Of a stretch of 64,000 bases of DNA, positions 33,980 to 45,207 are shown in pieces. The stretch is from the NCBI GenBank assembly GCA_950106755.1, contig OX467082.1, positions 10,106,001 through 10,170,000 of the forward strand, given 5' to 3'. The translations under genes were made by a program, and so were the position numbers. Every line of letters begins with the position of its first letter. The stretch's first letter is position 1. The stretch is from Climacium dendroides (lineage: Eukaryota > Streptophyta > Bryopsida > Hypnales > Climaciaceae). The notes under the pieces were generated by a model that worked only from the letters and a program-made list of their open reading frames with translations, made no database searches and was not told the origin of the DNA.

Positions 33980-36160
33980 CAATTTGTACTATTGACCTAA
34001 CTATGACTATGAGTAGTTGAGCTCCTACTAATCCTAAGCAATTACATATCCCCTACAGGTTGTATTACCTTCTAGCATCTAATTTGTACAAAGAACTTGT
34101 CTATTCCAACTTCACTTTCATCTTGATAGGTTACTTTTGGTGCTAGATTTTCATGTACAACTCAACATCCTTGTACTATAAGGAGTGGTAAAAATAATCA
34201 TTTTTTACAGCAAGTAGTGGAGAAAAACAATCATTATTGCAACATTTCCTAAAAAATTGATATAGTTGTTGAATGTGGCAAAATTTAACTATATAGTGAG
34301 ATGAAATTTCCAATAAATATTTTTTTAATTATTGAAGTAGAAATCTAAAATTTTATAAATTATTCAACAACTATTGATGAATCTGATAAAAAAAATACAA
34401 TATATACTATAAGCACCCATTCCCAATTAGGGAGCTATATCTAGCTTGAGTGTAATTAATGCTAAATCAAATTTCCAACTAAGGCTTGGAATGGGGTTTT
34501 TTTCCTTTTTTTTAAGGTTGGGACCAATAAGAGCTAATAAAGTCGTGACACATGTTTTAAAATGCACCAACTTGTATAGGAAGTAGTGAGCAAGAAAGCA
34601 ATTCTTGAATGATCAAAATTAGAAGAGTTTAGACATTGGCTAAGGGTTTAAAGTACTTTTGGACTCCCCAAATTTATAGTAATTTATAATTTGGGAATAA
34701 AGTTAAGAAAATTTGCAATCCCCATATAATCTATTTTTCCAAATTTGTATGGCATTATACTGCTCATGATGTATCCCAGAATTGCTTAATTCCTAAAGTT
34801 CTAAATTCCCTACAAGGGCCTTTTGGGATTTTGGATAGTCTTGTGTAATCTCAATTCTTGACATGATTTTTTGAATTTTTTTCAAGATAAGCAATCATAT
34901 TAGCTTTAGAAGAATATAAATTTTATTTCTATTGGTGCCACTTGATCTATAGGAAATGCATTCATATGTGCATTGTCACTTCTTGAAATTTGACTAATGG
35001 TAATATGAGAGTGGTACACTGTTTATATTGAAAGCAATTTTGTGTGGTTGGAAAGTGTGTATTGTGCGAAAATAGACTTTGCAAAAAAAATAATCAAGAG
35101 TGTTGCAAAAAGAAACATATGCTTCCACATTAAAGTAAATATCATATTGGACAATTTTGTGAAGGTTTTGCTAGAAAGATAGAAATGAGAGAATCCAAAC
35201 CAAATTTTATGATGGGTGTGTTGATAGCCCATAAAATTTTATATACTAAAGATAGTATAAAGTCATGTGGAAGCATGTGTTGATTTCAAGGTTTGAATAA
35301 TATAAATTTTTGTTAAATGCTCTATAAATTTGGTGCAAATTCTTAAAACTCTTTGAAAACAAATTTTAGAGCCTCCACTCATTTCTAATAGAATTATGCA
35401 TTTCAACTCCAAAGAATAAGTATCCAATTATTTCATACATTGTTTAGAAAATAGTAAGTCCCCATGTATAAGTGTCAAATTATAATTAAAGATAGCGTTC
35501 ATATTCATGAGCAAATAGATTTTAGAAATTAGAAATAATATATTGAACCATGCAATGAGACAAATTGATTATGAGTAGTGAAAAGTGAAAAGAAGGTTGA
35601 GATAATACAACATCATAAGATTTTGTGGTTTTTAATTGGCATGCCATATAGAGTTTAAAAATCTAATTAAAACATTTACTTGGCAGTGTATGGGATTCAA
35701 GTTGTAATTCAAAAATTGTCACTTTTAAAAATTGAGAGTGTTTTGGGACTTCAATCCTTAACCCTAAAATCCTCTTTTTAACATTTTGCATATTTGTTTT
35801 GAAACCTTGTCCATGTATGTTATTTATCAATCCTTAATACCATAAAATTAATTATAAACGAGAATTTTTGTTTTTAGGTGTTGCTTTGGAAGAATGATAA
35901 GGTATTTGGGTAAAAAAAAGAATTACCTTATACGATGACTCCCTAAAAGTAATGGGCCACCATATCAATCGCTCTTATAAATTGAGAAATTGAAATAATA
36001 AAGTGAAATTTGGATATTGTTGTACAAAGAGGAATCTACCCTTATGTGAAATTTACTTAAAATGGACTATATTTAAACTTATTATTATTTAAATGAAATT
36101 TCTATGTAAAAAATAAACTTATTGTGGAAGCCAAAATGTCTCACTTCTTTTCATAAGATG
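33980..36160. other. AT-rich DNA, end of the cassette and start of unrelated sequence
   Basis: Similarity to the TNL0 flank continues to about 34850. A short piece (34935-34996) is related to 15555-15617. From there on I see no relation to the cassettes and no gene. Confidence 0.6.
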
Positions 36161-36163
36161 AAT

Positions 36164-36492
36164 GTACATCTTGACTAGAATCATATGTTCTAAGTTTTAT
36201 AAATTTTGAATTTTTATTGAATGAAATCTTATTGATTGAAATTTGACCTTGATATTTTTTATTTTTTATTTTTCACTCAATAAATTGCAATTTTTTTTTT
36301 TGATATATATATACACATACATACATATATATATATTTCTATTATTTTGAATTTTTATTTATTTTTTGCAATTTATATAGTGAATAATAAAAAAATAAAA
36401 AATTTGACACCAAATTTTGATAAATAAGATTTTATTCAATGAAAACCCAAAATTTACAAAACTTGGAACATGTAATTCTAGTCAAAATGTAC
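36164..36492. mobile_element. Hairpin MITE with a (TA)n-rich centre
   Basis: Arms of about 130 bp begin GTACATCTTGACTAGAAT and end with the complement ATTCTAGTCAAAATGTAC. The centre holds a T-run and TA/CA microsatellite (about 36290-36340). AAT lies directly outside both ends and may be a target duplication. The element is 329 bp and non-coding. Confidence 0.75.
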
Positions 36493-37790
36493 AATACATG
36501 ATTACTTGTCCATTCAATATAGTATTTGTTGACATACACATTTAATTTACATACACACAAGAGTTTGATTTACCACATTTATTGATGTAAATCATTTAGA
36601 TTTTAAGCCTCATTGTCTTTTTAAATTTATTTGTGAGTTTTTCGTTAATAAACTTTTGGATATTTTACTCAAGTAATTCAAGTACATCTTAGCTATAGTC
36701 TTCATTCTATTTAGTGTTGCTTCCAAAAGAAAATTATATTATACTATATCTTTTCATTGAAAAAAATGATTAAAAAATTACACTAAGTTTATGAAAAACG
36801 TATAGTTCACAATGAGAATTCTTTTAAAAAGAATGAAAGCAATACTAAATAGACTAAATTATTGCAAATTAATTATTGCAATTGCAAATTCAACTTTGTG
36901 TTGAAATCTAAATTTATATATTTTTTGTATTTGAACATTTAAAAGTTTTATATATCAATTATACCAAAGGATAAATTTTGAATGATAGTGGCATTTGCGG
37001 TTAAAGGTCATTAGCAAGGGTGTTTAAGGCATAAAATATAAAATAATTAAATGATAAATCTTCACATCAATTTCCATTGTGACTAATACTTATTCTAAAC
37101 ACCCATTTCCATTGTTACTAGGACCTATTCTAAATACTAATTTCCATTGTCATTAGGACCTATTTTAAATAAAATTCAAAATTCATGCTACTTGACTATT
37201 TCACAATGGATCTAGCTCTTTAAAGATTAAGTTAAGCAAACAACCTTTGAATTCAACAATACTTAACATTACTTGTACCATGAACTATAGACAACCTATA
37301 GTAGACTACAATTATTAGCATAACACTTTAAGCCTTTACAAATGAATTGGTATGCCTGTGTGTAGGGTAGGAGGGACAACAACCACTCATTTAATCCCTC
37401 ATTGCCCAATTGACCATATATGGTTGATTTTAGTCTCATTTTGGTGTGGGTAGTTAAATTCTTTTCACCATTTTCAAAAAATTTATAGGTAGTTTTAAAG
37501 GTTAACTACTGAAAGCTTTCATTTTTCATTGAAAGAGGTAAATTTTTTGTTTACCTCTTTCAATGAAAAATGAAAGAGGTCCTCAAACACAAATATGTAC
37601 CAATAGTGAAGTGTAAAGCTTGCCAATCTTACTTCATTTCCTTGCTTCAAGCAAAGTTTGTCAATTTCACTTGATTACAAATCTAAAAAATTGAAATTAT
37701 CTATTTGCTTTGAAAATGGTTCCAATAGAAAGGATGAGTTAGTATTTTTATGATTTTTACCATTGAAAATTTAAACATACAAATGTTGAT
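36493..37790. other. AT-rich DNA without a gene, except a hairpin
   Basis: No conserved frame or repeat relationship was seen, apart from the perfect hairpin at 37516-37576. Confidence 0.5.
37516..37576. repeat. Perfect 27-bp hairpin with a 7-nt loop
   Basis: The arm 37516-37542 (CTTTCATTTTTCATTGAAAG and seven more bases) is the exact complement of 37550-37576. The loop is TTTTTTG. Perfect arms this long imply recent formation or selection; it could be a small-RNA hairpin, a replication product, or a young fold-back. Confidence 0.9.
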
Positions 37791-38022
37791 TTGAAGTTAT
37801 TTGCAATTTCTACTTATAAGAAAAATTGCATTTCAACAATTACAAGGTACATGTGTAATGAGTTTGATAACTCTTCATTTGAACTTAAGGTTTCTAAAAG
37901 TGCATTTCAATGTGCTTACACAATTTTTAGTTGTTTATGTCACCTCCCATCTCCCAATCTCTTATATGCAAATTTCTCAAACATTGTAGAGAGAGGCCAT
38001 ATACAAAAAATAGGATAATTAT

Positions 38023-38587
38023 ACTCAAGGGGGTCACTTAAAGTGTCCATTAAAAACCACATGTGAACAAAACTTTGGACCTCCTATATACTTTTTGAAT
38101 TTTAAATATAATTAAATAAAAAAATATGAATAGATTCTTCTACTTTGAAATTTTAGATTTTGAATTATTGATATTTTTATTTGTTAATAATAATTAGTTA
38201 CAAATTTTTTAAGTAAATAGATACACTATAGAACTAAAAAATATTTTTTACACCCCTATATTATATAAGAAAAAATTGTTTAAAAAAGGAACAAAAAATT
38301 CCTAAAAATAACTCTCTATTGAAAGCTCATTTTGATTTGAATATTGATGCAATGGTCATCTAAATGTGTTCTCTAAAAATATTTGAGTTAAAAAACATGC
38401 TATTTTAGTACATTTTTAACCTCTTCTAGAAATCATTCCATATTTTATTTGAGTTCGAAATTTTGGGAGTAGAATCCTATAGTCATTAGTAAACAATGCT
38501 CAAAATTTGAAGTTAAAATTATAGTTTATTAGAAATCACTTGTTCGCACGTGGTTTGTTGTAGTAGAACTAAGTGCACCCCCTGAGT
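38023..38587. mobile_element. MITE with ACTCA..TGAGT ends
   Basis: The left end ACTCAAGGGGGTCACTTA and the right end, complement ACTCAGGGGGTGCACTTAG, are imperfect inverted repeats. AATTAT occurs directly on both sides (38017-38022, 38588-38593). Length 565 bp. No coding. The superfamily is uncertain because a 6-bp duplication is atypical and the flank is itself palindromic. Confidence 0.65.
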
Positions 38588-39023
38588 AATTATATTTCTT
38601 TCATTAGAATCTCACAACTCCTATGCAATTTTACACTCAAAATTGGAATACACACCAAAAAGCAAACTCTTTAAACATCTATGTAGTTAGATTTTTTTTT
38701 AAAAATTTACTCCATTGGAGATAACTATAAGTTCGTGTTCTTTTTCCTTAAAAAACTCACTTTTCAAAAGACTTGGGCATTTAGGGGTTATGAGCATATT
38801 GGTTCAAGAACTCTTTTATGCACATCAAAGCATTTTCTATCAAAATTTTAGGAATGAAGAGAAGAAGACACATCTACCACAATTTGATCATTGTTAAACT
38901 TAAATTGAATTAGATATGAATTTCTAAAGTTCATAGCAGTAAGGTACTATTGAAGGCCATTAAATGTTAAACATTTGTCCATTAATGGACAATAATTTGT
39001 CACTAAATTTTTTTTCTTGTAGT

Positions 39024-39290
39024 AATAACTATGCCACATTTAACTATTTCTGGACTATTCATTGAATTCTAGACTATTCACTGAATTCAAAACATCGGGA
39101 GATCTTCCGATGTTTGTATAGATTGGGAGATCTTTTGATGTTGGTATAGATTTCTTGATGTTTTGAACTGATCCCCTGATGAAAATTTAGATCCCCTGAT
39201 GTTTTGGATAGATCCTTTGATGCATCTCCCAATGACCATTATGAATTCTGGACTTTCAAAAGTCCAGAAGTAGTTAAATGTAGCATTAAC
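39024..39290. mobile_element. Small MITE-like element with internal GATGTTTTG repeats
   Basis: The left end contains CACATTTAACTATTTCTGGAC and the right end its complement form GTCCAGAAGTAGTTAAATG. Inside are about six short repeats around GATC..(C/T)TGATGTTT. A CTGGACTT..AAGTCCAG hairpin lies near the right end. No target duplication was settled. Confidence 0.55.
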
Positions 39291-39299
39291 TCATGGTTT

Positions 39300-40470
39300 A
39301 ATAGGAAAGACAATTCTTAGAACACGAGTAGAATATGATCAAGTTCTTTTACTGAAAATTAAGTTTCAAAATTTGTAATGAAGAAGTCAATGGAATCTAC
39401 CACTTGATAAAATCCTAATATGATCTTCATGATGCTCCACCTTCCTCTTTCTTCTTTTGACAACATTTTTTTATTCTTCAAGGTACTGTTATTTAGACCC
39501 AATGACTTGTCATTATAAACATTCCACTCAAAAGTATCAACAAACATAGACAATCGTGCCTAGAAACAAATCCAAATAATTGTTAATATAGTATTGACTC
39601 AAGTACTGACTTTAATTCTTTAATGCGTAAATTTGTTTGGAATAGTTTCACATTTTTGTATATATATTTGTATATATAAATTGTGCCTCAAATTCATCAA
39701 ATTCATTATAAAAATGTTGTCTTCTAAAGATTCAAATATTGCATGGGATGAATGAGAGTTTTTTTTGAACAAAACATAACTTTGAAAGATTGAGTTCATC
39801 ATCAAGAGCATGGACTTACACATAAAGTATCACAAGATTATTGGCAAGACAATACAAAGTGACATAATATGCAAGAACTCATAACATTATGAGAATCATA
39901 TAAAACATATAAATAAATATAAGTTTTGATACAATAGCATCAGTTCTAAAAACATTGCAAAAAAATCAATTGGAGGTTGGATTATTAGTTACCTTGCCCA
40001 TGCTTTGAAGATGGATCTTCCATTCTTAACAATTGCAACCAAGAAACAACTCATATTGTATTAGGTGGATGATACAAGAAAATTACAATCCTAAAGTTTT
40101 GCAATATTTTGAGGCCAAAAATGGCTTCAAAATATTCTTTTTCAAAGCAAGGCTAAAATATGAATCTCTCCTTATTTTTTATTCAATCCAACTTTAAACT
40201 AACTTTTTTAAACAAATCCTCCTAAGATATTAAAGTAAAAACCTCATTCTATTCATAGATCATAGGATCTAAACTTCAATTTTGCCAACAACCTTTCCAA
40301 AAGGGAAGTTTTACCTTTCAAATTTCTTAATAAAAACATGTCTCTCACATAACTTGTGCATTTTAATCAAAATGTTGGGAAATGGATTGAAAGTACATAA
40401 AAAAACAAAACAAAAACAAGCTACCGTAACCATCTTTATTATAAACCTTATCATAAGTAAAAGGTGGTCC
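39300..40470. other. AT-rich DNA, nothing recognised
   Basis: Short frames on both strands have no recognisable domain and no second copy in the window. Confidence 0.5.
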
Positions 40471-40474
40471 ATGA

Positions 40475-41870
40475 AGGTGTAGTGATTAGTCGGACCAGTA
40501 TTCCTCCAATTAGCCCTTAATTCCCACTAAAGACCAATTTAGAGTAAATCGCTCCGGAATCGTTCCCACGAGGACTCGAGGCTCACGGATTTAGGCTAAC
40601 TCGATCTAAGCTTTCCCTTTCTCCCCTACTTTCTAATCCAGACCAAAGGTCCGACTCGACTACTAGTGCCAGATGGGTTCCGGAAAAGTCCGGAAACCAT
40701 TCAGTTGCCCCTTTCGGGATCCCTGGGTTTAGGTGACAAGTGGCCAGATCCACCGTCCGGATGTTTACCGTGTCCGGAAACATTGACTCTCTCTCTCTCT
40801 ACTAGTACTAACTTAACTTCAGGGACTGGAAGTATCTTGCTATTCCGTCACCTCACAAATCCGGAATACTTATCGGATGAGGTCACGTAGGGACGGTCAA
40901 GGACTACAACGACATCTTAGCATCAACCCGACACTGAGCCTTCTATCGACCGGGTGGACATCCTCGCACTCTCTTGGGCGTTACACCGGGGCTTTGACTC
41001 CGTCTATTGGGGAATTCCGGTATTTGGAATTCGGGTACGTCTTACAAACTCCCGCACATGGAAGTTGCTCGCAGCCTCTTAGATACCCTCATACACGAGG
41101 CAGTATCTTCTCCTCAGGCTATACCGGCATCCAGGCAGGTAGTACACTAACACTTCCTCTAGAACAATCCGGCCGATCTCCCCATCAATCCAGTGACGTT
41201 CGGAACCACTCACAACATCGACACTTGCTAATCAAAATAAGTTCTCAGCATCCGAAAAAGGCACGAATGGACCCACACCCACAAAAGTATGCACCAAGTA
41301 TAAGAAGGAAGAGAATGGAATGCCTCCAAACGCTTTGAATTAGGCTCAAAAGGTACAAACTGAAAATAATGTGGTGAATGAGTGACCACAAAGGTCCATC
41401 AAAAACTAACTTATACTAAACCAATCCTCATCTCAAAATCATACAAAACACTCCTACTTACCCGCTAGATTTCCGGTAATCCGCAATGAACATCCCGGGA
41501 TATCCGGAAAGATCAACGTCAAATCCTATAAATCCGGGATTTCCTAAAATTCCGGAACGTCCCAAATTTCCGGAAATTCCTAAAATTCCGGATCCGTTCC
41601 GGTTCTGCCCTTTCCGGATCCGCCCTTTCCGCTTCTTGCCGGAGTCGTCTTCGTTGCTGCTCGGTATGAGGCTTCTGTTTCGAATCATTTTTCGGATTCC
41701 GGATCCTATCCAAATCTTCATTTGGATCCTATCCGGATCTTCATCTGGATCTGTTAGTTCGGAATAGTTCTAGATTGATTCCAGATTTAGTTCCGATACT
41801 ACAAAAAGTCTTTGAAAATACTTTTTGGACAACTTTCCAGGCTCCGGTTTCCGATTAGGACGGAAAGTGC
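40475..41870. repeat. TCCGGA-rich island of foreign composition
   Basis: This 1.4-kb block is much richer in G and C than either side and contains more than twenty occurrences of TCCGG or CCGGA, densest at 41470-41770, where units like AAATTCCGGAA recur. Frames here are low-complexity (many Pro/Ile or Arg/Asn) and arise from the repeats. It may be a piece of a retroelement or Helitron, but I could not define ends; TGTAG (about 40480) and CTACA (about 41913) are possible LTR-like ends without a matching target duplication. Confidence 0.5.
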
Positions 41871-41913
41871 AAATTTCTTCCTTAACCATTTTACCTCAAT
41901 TAAGAGCCCCTAC

Positions 41914-43200
41914 AGTTGTTAATCCATCACTCTAATAATTTTTCTATTTCTACCCCATAGAATAAAGAAAATATACTATGAATGGATTTCTTACTTCAAA
42001 TTCTATTTGAAATAAATAAAATCTATTTGTTTCGGTTCCAACAGAAGGAGATAAAACTTTATCTTGAATAAGTTATGATACTCCTATAAAATTGAGAATT
42101 ATCAATCCCAATGGTAAGAAAGTTTTAGGAAACAACACATTTCCTATCTTTTTGATTTTATATAAAAGTTGTAAAAATTGACTTATTAAAAGCCATTATA
42201 TGTTTCTTCTACTCTAATTTATCCTTTCATAATAAAAATAATAACTTTCATCTCATTAAATGTTTATTATCTAGGTACCAATCTATCCAATCAAATGAAA
42301 ATAATAAAATTTTTAAACAACATTCCCTCTCTTTCTGCAAAATACCCATATTTCTTTAGTGTTTTACAAAGGAAAGATGGATCTTTCCCCAAAGAGAAGT
42401 AGTAATAATTAGACCACTTTTGCTTAGAAACAACAAAACTTTTGCAATGCTCATTAAAATGAAATGAAACAAAGCTTCACATCATGATGATTAATCCCTA
42501 AAGGATTTTGACTATGTTTTCACCAAAAATACTCCAAAACTGCCATCTCTAGTACAAGTACCAAATTTTTTTTAAAAATCATTTTTGATATATCTAACCA
42601 TAGAATCTTATATTAAATTAATTTGAGAATATGTAGAAAAAATTTCAAAAACTTTCACCGTGTAGTTTGCAAGATATTAGCATTTGAAGTAACAAAAATC
42701 CTTTTTTTGTCCCTAGGAAAATTAGGCAGCTACACCTTTTAAGGTCAGATCATTATGAAAAAATGTCCAAAATGGTGGTTACTCTTTGGATTAATTCTTC
42801 ATGGCAAGTTGGCTACATGCTTGAAGATTTTCAAATCATTTGGAATTGTAAAACATATAGGGAAAAAATAGAAAGTAGAAAGAAGTAGAAAATGATTCAA
42901 AATACAAAATTATTAACAATTTATTTATGAAATTGAAAAGTTACAATTTCAAACAATATATACCCAATTATTTTATTTTTCCGAAAATATTGAAAATTGA
43001 ATTAAATAAAGGACTTTGAAGTTTATTTTAGAGTAGAGATTCTATAACTACCTTCAAACTACCCATGACTAAAACTCCTCATAACTTTCATCTCATTAAT
43101 CAAAATGGAATGATTCAAAGACGTCCATGTACAAATAAATCTAGAAAACTAATTTCAAATTTTTATTTTTTTAAGAAGTGATTTTTAAAGAAGTTTCTTT
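41914..43200. other. AT-rich DNA with one dispersed repeat
   Basis: The stretch 42765-42920 (CATTTGGAATTGTA.AACAT) is related to 45570-45720 and 54465-54620, which lie in cassettes 2 and 3. Nothing else was recognised. Confidence 0.55.
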
Positions 43201-43204
43201 TTGC

Positions 43205-43410
43205 CCAGATTGCCCACCGAACAAAGAAAACTACATATCATACAATAACTTTTTAACCATGCAATCAAAAGTTATGAAAATTGTTGGCCCTTAAAGCTAC
43301 TCCTCGGACACATGTTTTTTGAAAATTTCAATGAAAAAAAATGAAAATTCCATTTGTAGTGAACTCCCTAAAATCACTACGTTGCCAAAAAAACGTTGTT
43401 AGGTTCGTTA
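43205..43410 (-). repeat. Reverse-orientation copy of a cassette-flank repeat
   Basis: Read on the reverse strand, this matches 6250-6430 and 30950-31120 (TTTTTTGGCAACGTAG, then GGAGTAGCTTTAAGG). It shows that the flank sequence is itself a dispersed repeat, not unique 3' UTR. Confidence 0.65.
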
Positions 43411-43871
43411 CGGGTAAAATCCTTAGAATTTCATGCACAAATAGCAAGTTATGAAGTCATTACAACCTTGCCAAATTTTTAGCAAGCCCAAAGTGGTCTC
43501 TTTAGTCCTTCTGGACATAGTTTTGGTCAAAAACTTGTAATAGTTTCTATACACAATACACTAGAACTTGTAGAAAGTGGACTTCTCTAAGCCAAAAACC
43601 TCTCCAAAGTGATCTTATTCATTTAGTCCTGGCCTTGGTTGCAAAGAAGATGTACAAATAAGTAGCAAAAACTTTCATTGGATTTGGAATCCAGATGTCC
43701 CTACAATGAACCTAACTTCCAAAAATCTTCAAACGTCATTAATGCCGCAACCCCTCTTTAAAGCAATACCCTCTCTAATGTAATATTCTCCTCTGATCTT
43801 GGGGCTATTACCTCATGGAAGTTCTTCTGTAACTGGATCACAGCGAGCCACAGAAGGCAGGCCTAGATTAG

Positions 43872-44192
43872 CTATTCCTGTTCCATTACAAAAGATTGTG
43901 ACACGAACTCAGCCTCAAAAATGAGTATTTCAGACACAGTCTTCAAGATGCACATTAATACCAGAGCTTTGGTAGCAGCTGATTGACCGGCATGTTCTTG
44001 GTTTGGAATCTGCCAACCATACCTCAAACAAGTTTCTATGGTACATCCATGTGAATACATAACGAACAATTTTAAATCAACACCTGCATTAGTACCCTTT
44101 TGCACTGTGGCCATGTCTCGTGCATGGAAGAACCATATTGTCTTGAGTTCGAGGAAACGGTTCTCACTCAACTGGGTTCCAAAACTAACCAC
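43872..44192 (-). pseudogene. Exon-like reverse-strand frame of unknown origin
   Basis: A 106-codon frame reading GTQLSENRFLELKTIWFFHA, then ATVQKGTNAGVDLKLFVMYS and LVLMCILKTVSEILIF. Its composition is gene-like compared with its AT-rich surroundings, and the frame follows an AG. I cannot assign it to a family. It lies about 0.6 kb from an eIF2A exon on the same strand, but eIF2A does not contain this sequence as far as I know, so the region may be a mosaic of fragments. Confidence 0.4.
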
Positions 44193-44772
44193 CGTTCACA
44201 GCAACAGTCCTCCTCCGACTTCATGGTGGATTTCCATGGCAAAAAACCAAGCGTAGATTTCACAGAAATGAAAGGAATGCAAAGTCTGGGTTCATAGCTA
44301 TGCTGGGTGGGGCTTCCACCTTGCTTTCAGGCGTAGTATGGGAACCAGGAGACGGGGGGTCGGTCTGGATAGGCTCCATTCAGCCTATAAGCACGAAGTC
44401 AGTCAACACCAGGGACTTCTGGTTCATTGAAAGCTTCGATTGACAATGAGTTTTCTTAGAAAGCATTGAGAAAGAGATTTAAAATGTGCGACAATGAACC
44501 AGATGATCAGGGCCAAGTTTCAGAGCTGAACAAACCCTGATCAAGTTTGTCGTAGTTGTTCTCATGAACAATGAAGAGTACCGTCATATTGAATCTGTTG
44601 CGAAAGTGAATTAAGGACCAACCATCACGAACCAAATCATACGTTCGTTAATTTGATAATCTGAAAAGACCTCACCGAACTGTTCAGCGCAAATGATGGC
44701 GGACAAACGTGACGGATCCACCAATTTCATTGAAGTGAAGGTGTTAAAAGACATTACCCATTGTCTACTTAC

Positions 44773-44879
44773 TTGGAGTCGTGGCGCAGTTGTTGCCGTC
44801 GAGAAGTAGTGGCCATCAGCTGACCATTCACTTGTAACGTTTGCGGGCGCTCCTACATTCTGAAAGCATTCCAGGAGGC
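44773..44879 (-). pseudogene. eIF2A: Isolated exon of eIF2A (translation initiation factor 2A)
   Basis: On the reverse strand a 107-nt segment lies between CCACCAG and GTAAGTAG, a strong acceptor and donor. It encodes LLECFQNVGAPANV, TSEWSADGHYF and TATTAPRLQ. The TSEWS.DG.YF.TATTAPRL block is the hallmark of the WD40-propeller part of eIF2A, a factor that can deliver initiator tRNA. The exon is open and its splice sites are intact, but neither the preceding propeller blades nor the following VDNG exon was found within 1.5 kb. It is probably a duplicated or captured fragment; a gene with very long introns, as conifers have, is the alternative. Confidence 0.7.
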
Positions 44880-44972
44880 CTGGTGGAAAAGAGAGATGGC
44901 AAATGAGTTAAGAACCACCAGGTTTCCATTGTGCTACATTTTGATTTAACAAGGCGCAACGTTCTTTCATAT

Positions 44973-45206
44973 TCAAAAAGCTCCACAGGGAACCCGTGCT
45001 GGTTTACTGGGTAGTGAAGTCCCGAATTCAATGCTCAGTGTTGTTGATGCACGTTTGAGAGGAATGTGGCCATGCGTGCTACTTGAGCCTGTGTCCCTCC
45101 GTGCTGTGTGCATGAACCTTTGACCCTCTATCTGCACTTTGGACTTGAATAAGGAGACATCAACTTTATGGAATTGAATGGGTCCAATGGATAGGATAGA
45201 AAACAT
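44973..45206 (-). pseudogene. Exon-like reverse-strand frame of unknown origin
   Basis: A 77-codon frame reading IGPIQFHKVDVSLFKSKVQI, then GQRFMHTARRDTGSSSTHGH. It ends just where the homology between cassettes 2 and 3 begins (45208). No family is recognised. It could belong to the same fragment cluster as the eIF2A exon. Confidence 0.35.
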
Positions 45207-45207
45207 A

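Noticed and set aside
37791..38018. 75-codon frame MKLFAISTYKKN…
   Set aside because: AT-rich, overlapped by another frame, with no domain and no second copy.
41458..41767. Proline/isoleucine- and arginine-rich frames in the TCCGGA island
   Set aside because: They are low-complexity by-products of the repeated motif on both strands.
40480..41917. A second TGTAG..CTACA solo LTR around the TCCGGA island
   Set aside because: The five bases outside the two ends (GAAGG and GTTGT) do not match, so there is no target duplication.
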